A program made the translations under genes and the position numbers. Source: Hysterangium stoloniferum (taxonomy: Eukaryota; Basidiomycota; Agaricomycetes; Hysterangiales; Hysterangiaceae). From it: DNA of 64,000 bases. Positions 32,071-43,360 of this stretch are shown in pieces. Positions within the stretch are counted from its first letter, which is position 1. Every line of letters begins with the position of its first letter. A model generated the notes under the pieces. That model was not told the origin of the DNA, searched no databases, and worked only from the letters and a program-made list of their open reading frames with translations. The stretch is taken from positions 62,001 through 126,000 of the forward strand of contig WHVD01000120.1 in assembly GCA_015178975.1 (NCBI GenBank), written 5' to 3'.

Positions 32071-32400
32071 GTATCCCCCCATTTGGCTGAAATCCCAAGG
32101 AGGCCGAAATCTAGATCTTGTACCTAAAACTTGTTGGGTACAGGTAATGTGTCAAGACATCATGTGACCTGGTAATATAAAAAATGGAAGGGTGCTGGCA
32201 CTTACAATTTTAACTCTTTCCCTTTAACCACTATGACCATGGGTTTGGGATAGAAGCCTTTCCCATCTAGGCCAACCATCGCCCCTTTATTGGATCTGAG
32301 CAGGCCCCCAAATGCACAAGAGTGTCAACAGCTTCTCAAAGAAAAAAAGAAGGCATGCAAGGAGGAGGAGCATAAGGAGAAGGAGGACACCTCCTGTCAC
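32071..32400 (-). mobile_element. Short Ty3-type internal remnant next to the LTR
   Basis: The minus strand ends in a purine-rich tract (AAATGGGGGGATAC) directly before the LTR at 32070, the normal 3' end of an internal region. No protein domain is recognisable in the remaining 300 bp. It is a fossil piece and most of the element is missing. Confidence 0.5.
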
Positions 32401-32409
32401 AGGGTTAGT

Positions 32410-33125
32410 GTATACCAAGTCAATGCACTACTGATGCCATAGGCCCTATGACTATGCCATTGAAGAAGGAGGGTAGGTAGTCAAACGAATTTACTCGGCC
32501 TCCCTAGATATAAACACCAATACATGTTTCTCGTCATTATACAGTCTCCACACTTGAGCCATGTATTTCGGCTATTTCAGCCCTCCTGGCGATCCTCCCC
32601 AATTTGATGGGTGCTCCAAGCCTCGAGTGGTTGTGACCAGTGTGACCACTGGTTGTGGAGAAAGAAGCCAAGCTAAAAACGGAGACAATGTCTCCATATT
32701 AAAACCACAATTCACAAAGCAGGGGCAAATAAAGAATTTGATCACCAAGACGTCTGAAAATCGGCTGAAATACTATACACGAGTCACATACCACAGCCCA
32801 CAGCCTCCCATGACCGACACTGAATATTAGCGACTTACCTATCATAGGTCCCCAGGGCACCCATGTCAGATTAAGCGCCACTAAGAAGCATCCTTCCAAC
32901 ACTTAAAACAGGCGATACCGATGCTTCGTTTCTCAACTGTCTGGTCTTTCTGTGTCTTTGGCCAAATAGAGGTTGTGTAGGGTATCAGCCGATATGGTTT
33001 CATTACATCTAAAACAATAAAGATAAATACTCTTATTTTTGTCCATGAATAATTCAGAATTATTGTCATTCCGCTGATGTCAAAACGAAAAAAAAAAAAG
33101 TTTACCGTTTTGTACTTTGACCACA
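32410..33125 (-). other. Delta module, copy 1
   Basis: Third, more diverged copy of a segment also at 40330-41000 (same orientation) and 57140-58330 (inverted). The minus strand carries TTSIWPKTQKDQTVEKRSI, LNLTWVPWGPMIGKSLIFSV and a candidate second exon after TTTTTAG. The opposite strand is also open (MYFGYFSPPGDPPQFDGCSK). I favour the minus strand because a GT...AG intron would join its open pieces, but this is an inference. No known family. Confidence 0.4.
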
Positions 33126-33420
33126 CTTAGTGGGCTGATGCCTGATTTAACCCATGTACACCCAACCCATCATGTCAGAAGGTGATTCACTGACTGACAC
33201 ATTGATCGGTACAAGTACTTCATTACAAGCTTATTGAGCCATTGTGGTTTGTGCATTGACATTAAGCCAACCCATACTATTTTTTTAAAGAAAGGAAATG
33301 GAATTTTATAGGTTGAGCTATCTTAAGAAAACGCCTCAGGCTGTGCGGGATACTCGACAATCACTATTCATCGCCTGAATAAATATCTATACAAACTGCC
33401 CTTATTGATCTTCCAAGTTC
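33126..33420. other. No gene seen
   Basis: Short spacer between the delta module and the membrane protein gene. No feature recognised. Confidence 0.5.
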
Positions 33421-33566
33421 GGATCCATGGTTCCTAATGCAATCGATGATATTTTTGGCGCTATAATATCGCCCATTGGTATAACCTCGTTCCTTACCAC
33501 CCCAGGTTTATTCTGCACTGCCACTGAATCCAAGCACTTGAATAAAATCATCACTTCTACAACGAC

Positions 33567-35307
33567 GATGAAGCCCCTCCGTTTCACCAAACCCCTCGTG
33601 GTCCTAAGTGGAATCACTATGACGGCCTTGATACCATCGGTATTCCTGTGTCTGTTGATGACACAGTTGAACTTGATGCTATCCATGGTTCCCGGCATTA
33701 TTTCCATTTCCACTTGGATATTCACAGGCAGCATCTCAAACGGTCAGTCTGTGTCTCTCCCCTTCTTTCTCCCATTTCCACCTCCTCCGCCATACTCACA
33801 TTACTACCACAGCACCAATGTCAACACCGCCTTGCAAAGATTCTTATCAGTCATCCTTCACCACTACGTCTCAGATACCCAGTTCAAGGTGTTGGGTGTA
33901 CTGACCGATATGTCTATATCGCTTGGCTACCAGCTCCTGGGTTTCAACGGGGTTTTAGTCCCTTCTTGGGTGCCGTCACAGGATTCAAGCTATTCGCACA
34001 CCTTGAGTTGAACCTGGAGCAGGTTGCGGGATTATTCGGTTGGCTTCCCGTGAGAGACATGAAGCGCTCCTTGTATTCTGTTTGTTACAGCGATGTGTGA
34101 GTGGTGGTGGCTCTTATTTGTTGCCTGATATGTTGTCACTTACCGGTTGCACTCCCGTTAGACTGCATCCATTCTCAAAAGACAGCCTTGCGACGGTGTT
34201 GATGAGAAGCCATTCGGAGGCAGACCCAGCTGCATCGCGCACTTGCCACACGCGCTGCATGTACACATCGAGGAGACTAGCTGTCGTGAGCTCAAGCAAC
34301 GGTGAGCGTTATATGCAGCGACCAATAGTTATATACTTGAAAATGATTTTCTAGACATGCTGCGGTGATCGGCAGTGCGTGTATTGCTTTGATACATACC
34401 GCTCTGGTATTCATGCTGCTCGGCGCCATCGTGTACTTCGCAGACTCTCGTCTTAAAAACGCGCACATCGAGGACGCCAACGCGGCTGAGCAGGCACCGG
34501 CTGTGGATGACGGGAACGTCGAGGGTGCCGACGCGGCTGATCCCGTCAACAGCGATCCATCCAGCATGAGGGGGCCATACTCCCTAAGGTAGACTACCTT
34601 TCCCTTGTCTGCCCACGAGATACGTGGCAGAGTCAGGATCTGCATCGGTACCCTCGACGCTACCGTCATCCACAGCGGGTGGGCGATCAGCCGCATTGGT
34701 GCCATCCACAGCGGGTGCATGATCAGCGGCGTAGATGCCCTCGATGTTACCGTCATTCACAGCGGGTGCATGATCAGCCACGTCGGCACCCTCAACATTC
34801 CTGTCATCCGCAGTGGGTGCGTGATCAGCCGCATCGGCGCCCTCGATGTTCCCGTCATCCGCAGCCAGTGCCTGATCAGCCGCGTCGGCATCCTCGACGT
34901 GCGCGTTTTGAAGACGAGAGTGTGCGAAGTACACCATGGTGCCGAGCAGCGTGAATACCAGAGCGATGTGTATCAAGGCAATACACGCACCGCCGATCAC
35001 TGCAGCATGTCTAGAAAATCATTGTCACGTATATAACTATTCGCCGCTGCACATACCACTCACCGTTTCTTGAGCTCACGACAGACGGCAATGTCGAGGG
35101 GACCAATGCGGCTGATCGCCCACCCGCTGTGAATGACGGTAGCGTCGAGGGCACCGATGCAGATCCTGACTCTACCCCCCGTGTCTCGTGGGAAGGCAAG
35201 GGAAAGGGAGTCAACCTTAGAGAGTATGTCCCCCTCATGCTGGATGGATCGCTGTTCACGGGATCATTCGCCCAGCGCATTTGGCAAGGTTTCTCCGACG
35301 TCGTTTA
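33567..35307 (+). CDS. Small membrane protein gene with 17-residue repeats, partly inverted
   Basis: CpG-rich, multi-exon. A first exon (about 33567-33742: DDEAPPFHQTPRGPKWNHYD, GLDTIGIPVSVDDTVELDA) ends at GTCAGT, and a 70-bp intron ends CCACAG. The next exon reads TNVNTALQRFLSVILHHYVS. A further intron at 34302-34354 (GTGAGC...TTCTAG) precedes an exon with a clear hydrophobic segment (CIALIHTALVFMLLGAIVYF) and then acidic DDGNVEGADAAD repeats. At about 34545 the sequence turns into its own inverse and runs back to about 35085, where plus-strand coding resumes (DDGSVEGTDADPDS, then DGSLFTGSFAQRIWQGF) and stops near 35307. The membrane segment and repeats suggest a single-pass protein. The internal inversion means this allele may not give a normal product. 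No family recognised. Confidence 0.5.
34545..35085 (-). repeat. Inverted duplicate segment of the membrane protein gene
   Basis: The minus strand repeats the intron (GTGAGTGGTATG...TTTCTAG), the hydrophobic exon (CIALIHIALVFTLLGTMVYF) and the repeat region of 34280-34545, forming a large hairpin. The repeat region is longer here than in the left half. Confidence 0.8.
34640..34890 (-). repeat. 51-bp minisatellite coding for 17-residue repeats
   Basis: About four and a half units encode ADAADHAPAVDDGNIEG with variation, on the minus strand. The unit is a multiple of three, so length changes keep the frame. The left half of the hairpin has only about one and a half units. Confidence 0.75.
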
Positions 35308-35409
35308 ATTAATTCCATCATATATTGAGTTGACTTAATTTGAACAGGGCCCAATGCTGGGAAGTTCCATCCCCACATCATTCCCAAGGCGAATACCACC
35401 TTCCGTCCC

Positions 35410-36390
35410 ACCACAATGTAACTGATGGTGGACAGAGAGGTAAGTGGATTAAGCAGGGGCAGAAGCGAAAGCAGGGGCAAGAGGGGGGCAGCGGCGGACA
35501 AAGAGTAGGGGCAGTGGCGGACGAGTAGTAGTGGCAGAGGCCAGACATACTCCTTTCTTTTCTTTTCTAGTTCTCCTTCTTTCTTTGGATATTTATACTT
35601 CTTTCTTTTCATCAATTTCTTTGGTTCATGGGCTAGGCATGTCAATCAGTTGGTTCTGGCTTGTATCTTTGAGAATGGGGTGCGTTGTTTTATCAACTTT
35701 CCCGATATGTTGACCCATTCATTATCATTCAGCTGTGTCTGTTCTGTGAGTATTGTGTCTTCGGAGTTTCCTAGGCCGAATACTCGCTGTCCAAGCACTT
35801 GATACATCACTGAGGTGCTGCATCGTGCATAATCAAACGTACGTCCATCTCCTAAACGGTGGTAGTCATGGGAAGGAAATGAAGTAATCTAAACCAACGT
35901 GATCTCCTATCCCATTTGGAATCGGATTTAGTTCCATCGCACGGCCAGAAACCAGTGAGGAAAAAGAAGAAACAACCAAACTGCACTATCAAGAGCTTAT
36001 TGGAAGTCCCATGTTCGCAGCTGTCGTATCGTGTTCTGATATTGCTCATCCGGCCAGTAAACTATCTCAGTGTTCATCTACTCCTGCTCTTGCCCATTGC
36101 AATATCGCCAAATGAATCTCTGTTTACAACTAGAGAGCAAGAATCACGCTTAGGAGGAGGAAATTGATACTTACAGAGATATTCAGATGGGGATTTTGCA
36201 GGGGATCCTGAGGACAATCTTTCTTGGACCGGGACCTGTATCTTGGTCATCCAGAAAACAGACTACCTTGGCACTTTCAGAAGCCACCTGCGAAGCCATG
36301 TGACAACACACTTCTTAGAAGAACTCAATATCATACATGAAGAACCAACAGCTATTTTGGGAGACAATCAAAGAATGATAGTACACTTCT
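35410..36390 (+). repeat. Block X, left copy
   Basis: Matches 54690-55660 in inverse orientation almost throughout. The plus strand carries CNVTDGGQRGKW-like text, then a hydrophobic run (SFLVLLLSLDIYTSFFSSIS) and an 83-codon frame (ESDLVPSHGQKPVRKKKKQ, RVLILLIRPVNYLSVHLLL). The other copy keeps the same frames, which suggests recent duplication and not necessarily coding function. No family recognised. Confidence 0.65.
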
Positions 36391-36429
36391 AATCAATGTC
36401 CACGCCACCAAATGAAACACATCAAAGTC

Positions 36430-36720
36430 AAATACCACTTTATTCAACATTCAATTGAAAACGGCACCATACAACTCCATTGCCGCTCGACAAAAGAAAT
36501 GATCCTCGACATACTTACAAAATATGGAAAATAAGGAGAGTGATTAATATGGAAGAACAGGCAAAACATGACATCATTGAAGTCGCTCAGATCATGATGT
36601 CCAGGCAAATGAAATGGGTGAACAAGTTCTGACAAGGTCAAATTTTATAAACGACACACGATGAGCTGCCAGGCAAATGCACATTGGCAGGAAAGAGAAG
36701 CTGGCGGACTCACTTTTTTC
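36430..36720 (-). repeat. Block Z, copy at 36.4 kb
   Basis: The minus strand reads LSELVHPFHLPGHHDLSDFN. Inverted copies are at 41690-41930 and 62940-63180 (LSELVHPFNLHGHHDLSDLN, plus). It lies at the outer edge of the E unit, with an opposite-facing copy at the other edge. Confidence 0.65.
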
Positions 36721-37040
36721 ACCTGGCTTCATCCATAAACGTGTTTACTCCTCCTTTTCAGTCTTCACTCTTAATGGAAGTGTAACCCAATCTATTTCTT
36801 TTTTAATAAAAAGAGTGAAGAGTGAAAGCCGAGGATGGTGGACCCCAACTCAGCCGCACCAGTCGATACGTCGGCAGAAGGATAGAAAGAAAACGTTCTC
36901 TCACTGATGTTTGCATGAACACGAAGTACAAAGTCCCTTGTCAATATGCACATAAATCTTCAGATAAAGTAACCAAGCCAGTTTTGTACATACATCACAG
37001 CCTTTCTCTTTTTCACTTTATTTATGATAACTAATCTATT
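36721..37040 (+). CDS. Epsilon module, copy E
   Basis: Plus-strand frame with SRYVGRRIERKRSLTDVCM (36822-37034), the same as upstream of copies C and G. Another frame (KRVYSSFSVFTLNGSVTQS) is shared with copy G only. It is probably an exon or 3' end of an upstream gene on the MSDHE strand. Confidence 0.35.
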
Positions 37041-37266
37041 ATTTTCCATATTTACAGTCATAATGCTATCGTATAATATTTATGGTCCTCAGCGTTTAAA
37101 GGCCATCTTTGGAGGCGGGGCCTTTTCCAGTGACTTAGTAGACCAGTGTTAATTTGAACTACATTCAAAGCAGTGTCTCACAAACATAGAAAGAGCCTGA
37201 TGAACCTTGTCAACGGTTCTCTTTCCATTCTCGTGACACGCCTCTTGTGTATACCTCACGCTCCCC

Positions 37267-38300
37267 ATGTCTGACCACGAGGTAGTACTGAGTCACCCTG
37301 ACCAGGTCGAAGTGCTAACCCCCATTGATCTCGCCTACTGCCCTGGAATCTCAACGGATCACAGTCCTCGAAAGTCATTTTCAGAATATACTTCAGAGAC
37401 TATGGGCGTGTAATAGAGAGGGTCACGGCCTCTGTTACCACAGACAAGGTCACGAGCATGTATCGATCACCAAGGACGCATTTGATTCATTGGTTCAGCA
37501 ACTGGTATGTTAAGCTTTTGTTTCAAGAATCGACTCCAATGTGTCGGACTGTTTTTTCGTTGAGTGCCGTGGTTTTGCAACTTGCCTGGAGCTGCCACAA
37601 GGTTTGCTGGATTCATCAGGAATTGGGCAAGGCATGTCTGACATTGAGAGAGAAGCCATGACAAGGTGGTGCACACCTGTCATTCGTAATCCAACGGACG
37701 TCGAAGTTGGCCCCGGTCACATTTGTGGTCTGGCAATGGAGCGGATCGGGACAAAGCTACTGTATGGGACCAAGATATCCATGTTGGTTGGGAAGTGCTT
37801 CTTCAATACAAGACGTGTGGAGGAGCACCTAAGGGGGGTTGTAACGCTCATAGACACAGGCGAGGGGGAAAAGACAAGGAATAGGCTGCTTAAAAAATAG
37901 CTAACAGTGGGGCAATTGAGCATAATTGTTAAAGAGGGGGTGGATCTCTTGAGGCATGTTCATTCTGGTAAACGCCATCAATTGCATGCTAAAATCATTT
38001 TAAAGGAGGCCATCTTACCCGCGTAAAATCCGATATCGAGGGAAATGGCTTCTCATAAATACGTACACCACCTTTATATCCGGGCTCGGCACTAGCGAAG
38101 AAGCGGAGATCGGCAGAGTCATAGTAGTGCTGGTGCATGCAATCGATCACATGGTGTTTATTGAGGATTCTCCAGCTAAAATGGTTCCCCGCAACTTCCT
38201 GGTGACTGCTATGCTGTCACCTCGATATTCCTATCACACCTTGGCGGATACCTCTAAGCACCCTTAGACAATCGACCATTCCGTCGGGGAATAAACTCTT
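37267..38300 (+). pseudogene. MSDHE-family copy E
   Basis: Start ATG 37267 (MSDHEVVLSHPDQVEVL). Exon 1 ends at 37504 (TKDAFDSLVQQL) after a frame change in its middle. The intron is 37505-37564 (GTATGT...TTGAG). Exon 2 has GLLDSSGIGQGMSDIEREAM and RNPTDVEVGPGHICGLAMER, an in-frame TAG near 37898 and one base fewer just before the CTG/GTAAAC donor. A short intron ends TTTTAAAG, and exon 3 opens as WRPSYPRKIRYRGKWLLINT but is deleted after PRNFLVTAMLSPRYS. Exon 4 and the last exon are missing. It defines the donor and acceptor that are lost in copy C. Confidence 0.7.
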
Positions 38301-38339
38301 CAAATTAATAAAGGATTATATGGCTCTTCTCACTTGAGG

Positions 38340-38607
38340 GTAAATCCATACCCATAATGTTTGCATGGGGAGCCGTGCTAGTATGGGGAGAAATTGGAGG
38401 CACAGTTTGGTAAAAGTATCGGAAGATACGGATATCATTATCAGCCGTGTCAGCCTGAATAGGGGCCAGCTTTCCCGATCCCCGCATAGAATTCCGCAGC
38501 AAGGGACACACAGCCTGCCACCAGGGTCACACAGCATGGGCAAGTCTTCCTGCACATCACCTTCGATAAGGTATGTTGATGAGTTTGTGGCCATGCCCAA
38601 AGTCTAA
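38340..38607 (+). other. Conserved stretch downstream of copy E
   Basis: The frame VCMGSRASMGRNWRHSLVKV, then SIRYVDEFVAMPKV, is shared in position with copies C, F and G (G inverted at 61035-61390). It may be an exon or untranslated region before the beta module. Confidence 0.35.
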
Positions 38608-38974
38608 GCCTTGCCAAACACTGCACCATGACGGCCGAACAACAAAATTCCCAACAGTCCCGTCGCAGTTACAGCCCCTGCTCATAGTTGACAATGTCCC
38701 AGAAGCTCGTTCGTTTGCCCACTGTGTCTTGTCGAAACCCACGCAAGGTCTAGAGAAGGAGACTCAGAAAGAGATGCAACAGATGCAACAAGACAAGAGG
38801 GTACGGGCATGCCATTTACTTTGAAGATTTAGAGGAAGCATCACAGTTGCCGCAACTGTCCATGGATGTCGACAACCAGAAGCTCTCTCGCTGGTCACGT
38901 CCACTGAAGGGGATCATCAACCTCGTCAAGAGGATCCTGCACCCTGTTCTCAAACGCCAAAGCAATCAGTCCCA
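38608..38974 (+). CDS. Beta module, copy E
   Basis: Plus-strand frame with LLIVDNVPEARSFAHCVLSK and EKETQKEMQQMQQDKR, a possible 46-bp intron (GTACGG...CATCACAG), then LPQLSMDVDNQKLSRWSRPL, KGIINLVKRILHPVLKRQSN. The second part is basic. It is fused directly to gamma at 38975, exactly as in copy G. The copy at 56240-56520 instead continues into RDSRRC and a further linker. Confidence 0.45.
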
Positions 38975-39398
38975 AGTGGAAGGAGGCCGAGCTTGATTTG
39001 GGAGCTCCCAAGTTGGTGCGTCAGGTCGATGGATGTTTTGTCTTCATGGTTTGCCTTTGATTGGGTTGGCTAATGCTTCACTTCTCCTCCTCGTTTTATT
39101 TACAGGACAATGAAAGACAGCACAACTGACAAAATTGGACCTCGCTAGGATAGAAGAGGGGCAGCGGATTCCCAAGACTCAGTCGCTGCGTAGTGGCGCT
39201 GTAGGGAAACGACTGAGGTTGCACTCCATAGCATCGCATACATATATACGCGTGTGGGTGAAAAACGCGCTTGTACGATGAAAGGAAAAATATAAGTGGA
39301 TAGTCTAGCCCGATATACGATCTGGGTGTTCCCGCGTTTGGGGTATGAGCATTACCGGTTTTTGTCACAACAACATTGTTTGCCCCATCACACACAGT
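38975..39398 (+). repeat. Gamma repeat, left copy of the E unit
   Basis: Begins GTGGAAGGAGGCCGAGC. An inverted copy is at 41080-41570, and the same pair occurs in the G unit (56745-57130 and 59860-60250). It contains ATGAAAGACAGCACAACTGA and TATATACGCGTG. An intron-like GTTTGTC...TTTACAG suggests transcription on the plus strand, but no long frame is present. Confidence 0.65.
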
Positions 39399-39760
39399 AT
39401 TTGTACCTTGTCGGCTAAGACCCACATGAGCTGGTTTCGACTGGGCATAAAAGGCGGGGACGCAGTGCGTCTGGTACCGTAAAAAATAGTGGTGCGATAG
39501 CTGTCAAGAAGATGAATTCTATGTGAAAGAGGGTGAAATTGCCTGTAAGCAGGTGCGAAGAATCGATCGATGGGGTTTCTTTCATTGTGGGCTTTCATTG
39601 GGTTCATTAATGCGTCCCTTTGCTTCGTTTCCTTAATAGGACAATCAAAGAGCGCATGAACAGTCTCTTGTTTCGAGTCGAGGTCACGATGAACGCAAAA
39701 CAAAATATATGAAAAGTCTGTACAAGAACGTAAAAATAACCCATTGTCCACCATTTCCAA
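39365..39760 (-). CDS. ORF131, unrecognised, copy E
   Basis: A 131-codon frame starting MEMVDNGLFLRSCTDFSYIL and containing QETVHALFDCPIKETKQRDA and RTTIFYGTRRTASPPFM. The G unit has a copy of the same length up to the last few residues (58855), most differences being conservative. The ETVHALFDCP text resembles the Cys/His tail of LINE proteins, but the match is short. It is transcribed toward gamma, opposite to the MSDHE gene of the unit. Upstream (39770-40060, minus) are exon-like pieces also seen at 58620-58850 and 42330-42560. Confidence 0.5.
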   Translation of the reverse strand: MEMVDNGLFLRSCTDFSYILFCVHRDLDSKQETVHALFDCPIKETKQRDALMNPMKAHNERNPIDRFFAPAYRQFHPLSHRIHLLDSYRTTIFYGTRRTASPPFMPSRNQLMWVLADKVQILCVMGQTMLL

Positions 39761-40329
39761 TTCCCGTACTTACCACTGTGACTCTGCGGCGGCCTAATGC
39801 CACCCCTGTGCCATTGCCCTCCGTCCTATCATCTCTTCTGGGAACCGAAAACATCCACCGTGTATGCCCATATGACGGCTCTTAGTGGGTAGGAAGGCGT
39901 ATGGTCAGGAAACTAGGTGGAACTGCGAGTCATGTTCCCCATTTAGGCTGATGGAAAATGAACCACGCTCTACTTAGATCATAGAAGGCATGATAAATTA
40001 AGTTTTATAGCTCACATGGATTACTCGTCCCCATCACAGTCACACTGCAGCTAGTCGGAGATGGATCACGCTGGTAAAAGCTCCCCAGGCTGTGTCTTTC
40101 ACCACCTTATGATGAATAATCCACCCAATTAATATGCAAAGCGCGTATACCTAACAAATCCGCGGATGGGTTGAAGCTACCCAATAATAATCGAGCGCAT
40201 GTTTGGCTAGGAATATAATTTTTTAATGTATCAGTTAATATATCGAAGGGCTTTCGCCGGGATCGCCCCCCATTATGCTATTTGATCGCATGCAACGTCC
40301 GCCAATATTTAGCCCCACCTGATGTCGTG

Positions 40330-41000
40330 TCACAGGTTTAATCTATTGCACTACCGATGCCATAGACCCTACGACTACGCCAGTCAAGAATGAAGGAAGT
40401 TAGGTAGTCAAGGAAGTTACTCGGCCTCCCAGATATAAACACCAATGCATGTTTCTCGTCATCATACTTGCGCCATGTATTTTGGCTGTTTCAGCCCTCC
40501 TGGCGATCCTCCACCATTTGATGGGCGCTCCAAGCCTCGTGTGATTGTGACCCGTGTGATCACTGGTTGTGGAGAAAGAAGCCAAGCTAAAAATAGAGCC
40601 AATGTCTCCACATTAAAACCACAATTCAAAAAGCAGGGGCAAATAAAGAATTTGATCACCGAGACGTCCGAAAATCGGCTCAAATACTAGACACGAGTCA
40701 CGTACCACAGCCCACGGCCTCCCATGACCGACACTTAGCCCTAGCGACTTCCCTATCATGGGTCCCAAGGGCACCCATGTCAGATTCAGCGCCATTAAGA
40801 AGCATCCCTCCAACGCTAAAAAAAAAGGCGATACCGATCACACGTGACCTAAATTGATGCTTCGTTTCTCAATCGTCTGGTCTTTTTGTGTCTTTGGCCA
40901 AATAGAGGTTGTGTAGGGTATCGGCCGATATGGTTTCATTACATCTAAAACAATAAAGATAAATACTCTTAGTTTTGTCCATGAATAATTCAGACCCCGT
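40330..41000 (-). other. Delta module, copy 2
   Basis: The minus strand has DVMKPYRPIPYTTSIWPKTQ and KDQTIEKRSI, then LNLTWVPLGPMIGKSLGLSV and GHGRPWAVV followed by GTACGTGAC. After a TTTTTAG it continues SFSTTSDHTGHNHTRLGAPI and KWWRIARRAETAKIH. The same order in the inverted copy at 57140-58330 and the plausible intron favour this strand. No known domain. Confidence 0.45.
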
Positions 41001-41079
41001 ATTAGCCTGGAGGGGCCATAAAACAATAAATGGGCTAATTTTGGGGTCTGAACTAGTATTATGTTAACCGAATAATTTT

Positions 41080-41570
41080 GAGACGACAGGAACAATGTTG
41101 TTGTGACAAAAACCGGTAATCCTCATACCCCAAAACGCGGGAACACTGCCAGATCTTATATCGGACTAGACCACCCGCTTATATTTTCTCTTTCATCGTA
41201 CGAGCGCATTTTTCACCCGCACGCGTATATATGTATGCGATGGTATGAAGTGCAACCTTAGTCGTTTCCCTACAGCCCCGCTGGGCAGCGGCTGAGTCTT
41301 GGGCATCCGCTGCCCCTCTTCTATTCTAGCTTGGTCCAATTTTGTCAGTTGTGCTGTCTTTCATGGTCCGGTAAATAAAACGAGGAGAAGTAGTGAGGCA
41401 TTAGCCAACCCAATCAAAGCCAAACTATGACGCATCCATCGACCTGACGCAACAACTTGGGAGCTCCCAAATCAAGCTCGGCCTCTTCCACTTTTATTTC
41501 ATTTCCTTTCCATCCACATTCAATGCCCTCTCTCTTCTCACGCTCGTCGCATTGTAGATAGGCTCCATCT
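41080..41570 (-). repeat. Gamma repeat, right copy of the E unit
   Basis: Inverse of 38975-39398, extended outward by MEPIYNATSVRRE text (minus) that also occurs at 54610-54670 and 56690-56720. Around 41000-41080 it contains a short piece related to the intron before the last MSDHE exon (ATTAGCCT...AATTATTTTGAG), absent from the G unit. Confidence 0.65.
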
Positions 41571-41689
41571 TGGACAACGTCCTCCTACTCTCCCGACCTC
41601 CCAACCTCCCCAAACCCAAAATGTCTATTTCCACGAACCTCGTATGCCAATTTTGGAACCATCCCAGCATGGGGTTGGAGCCTGGTGGC

Positions 41690-41930
41690 TTATGATGGAG
41701 TCAGATGAACAAAGTAATTACGTCAGCTTCTCCTTCCTGTCAATGTGCATTTGGCTGGATGCTCATTTTCCATTGTTTATACAATTGGACCTTGTTAGAA
41801 CTTGTACACTTATTTCATTTACATGGACATCATGATCTGAGCGACCTGATTTATGCCATCTTTTCAGCAAAATTTTTAAAATTGTTTTCTTGCATATTTA
41901 TGACTATCTATATTTTCCATATTATCACTA
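41690..41930 (+). repeat. Block Z, copy at 41.7 kb
   Basis: Plus-strand text LLELVHLFHLHGHHDLSDLI, inverse of 36430-36720 and parallel to 62940-63180. It is the opposite-facing edge of the E unit. More diverged than the other two copies. Confidence 0.6.
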
Positions 41931-42329
41931 TTTCTATCCCCTGTCACAAAAGTGCCCCAGATCGACATAAGCTCAGCCCACCCCACCTCCACCCATCTGC
42001 ACCTCCCCATTCTGTGATCCAGTAGTCCACTGGCAGCTTATTCCCTGGCATACACGCTCATCCCAATCACACAAACCACATTAGTGCAATTACTAGTGGG
42101 TGTTTCTCACTCGGGTTATATGCAACATTGACAATGAGTAAAGAAACAACAAAATGCCCACCAGAGAGGATAATTACTTGGCACCCATTCCTGCACAATT
42201 GCACATCGTTGTATTGTTAGTGATAGATATAATGGGGTATCAACCTCTTCAGAAAGGAATTGTTGTCAGCAAGAGCCCATTCATTGGACTCAGCTACAAT
42301 TCACTTGAGGTATAAAACTTAATTAATAA

Positions 42330-42704
42330 TCGCTTGTACGATCTCAGTGGAGCATGGTTCATTTTCCAGCAGCCTAAATGGGGAAACTGATCATGAGGGA
42401 AAGCACCCCCACCATTACCTCTAGTGTCCCGACCATACGCCTTCCCACCCCACTAAGAGCCATCATATCGGCATATGCCGTCCATTTGTTTTTGTTCCCA
42501 GGAGGGAGGATAGGATGGAAGGCAACGGCACAGTGGTGGCATAAGACTGCCGAAAAGCTATGGGGGTCAGTGCAATCAGAATTGGAGATGGGGATAATGG
42601 GCTGGTTTTGGCACAGGATCTGGACTGCTCATAAGCTCGTCCAGCAAGTGCACCATGCCCAGTACCATTGTGTGAGTGCAGATCCTGAATTTAATGAAAA
42701 TTAA
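42330..42704 (+). CDS. Unrecognised ORF, 108 codons
   Basis: Frame from 42378 with PTPLRAIISAYAVHLFLFPG, GRIGWKATAQWWHKTAEKLW and GWFWHRIWTAHKLVQQVHHA, rich in Trp. The first part matches the exon-like sequence upstream of ORF131 in both units (inverted at 39790-40010, parallel at 58620-58840). It may be a relative of an ORF131 upstream exon. No domain recognised. Confidence 0.4.
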
Positions 42705-43360
42705 GGATGTATGAGAGAAACAAGTGGTGTAACGTACTGAGTACTAGATGATGAACCCCCCCAGATGCCCCTATACGACATCTCTGCATAGACTTCTATA
42801 TTTGCACAGAATATTAATTCCCCCAATACCATATTAGGATAAAGGAGTCACTACCTTCTCTGGATCCATTATTATTGATCCCTTCACTGTCCATTGCGGT
42901 GGTGGTAGCACTGGCGCCTGCATGTCGGGGGTTGAGTTGGCAAGACACAACATGGTGAACGAATGGGACAATCGGGAGCAATGCTGTCACAGGAATATCT
43001 GCAAGTATCGCTGATTTTTATTAGTTTTTATAGATCTGCGCAAAGGAATGCAGTGTATGAACCAAATGCTGGAGACAGGTCTGTCTGCATGCTCATACTG
43101 GCAACACTTTCTGATCAGTGGCTTCATCATCATCATCCATGAAGGAAAATTCTGTAAATAGTAGGATAGTTGAGTAATAGATGATGAAAAGTAAAAATAG
43201 CTGACACAAACCCAGTACTGTATACTCAGATCCATCATCACTAACAGTTTGCAACTTGGGATGGATGGTGGTATTTGTTTTGGGAGACTGATGTGGGGAT
43301 GGAACGCCTCATCACTGGGTCCTGCTCAAATTAAGTCCAGTAACTATCTAATGACATTAA
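42705..43360. other. No clear gene
   Basis: Short open frames only. Nothing is recognised until the membrane protein gene fragments at 43361. Confidence 0.4.

Noticed and set aside
38975-41570. A classical transposon bounded by gamma
   Set aside because: No target duplication at the outer ends, no transposase motif, and 56240-57130 shows gamma joined to beta through a gene-like linker. Kept only as a finding to check.
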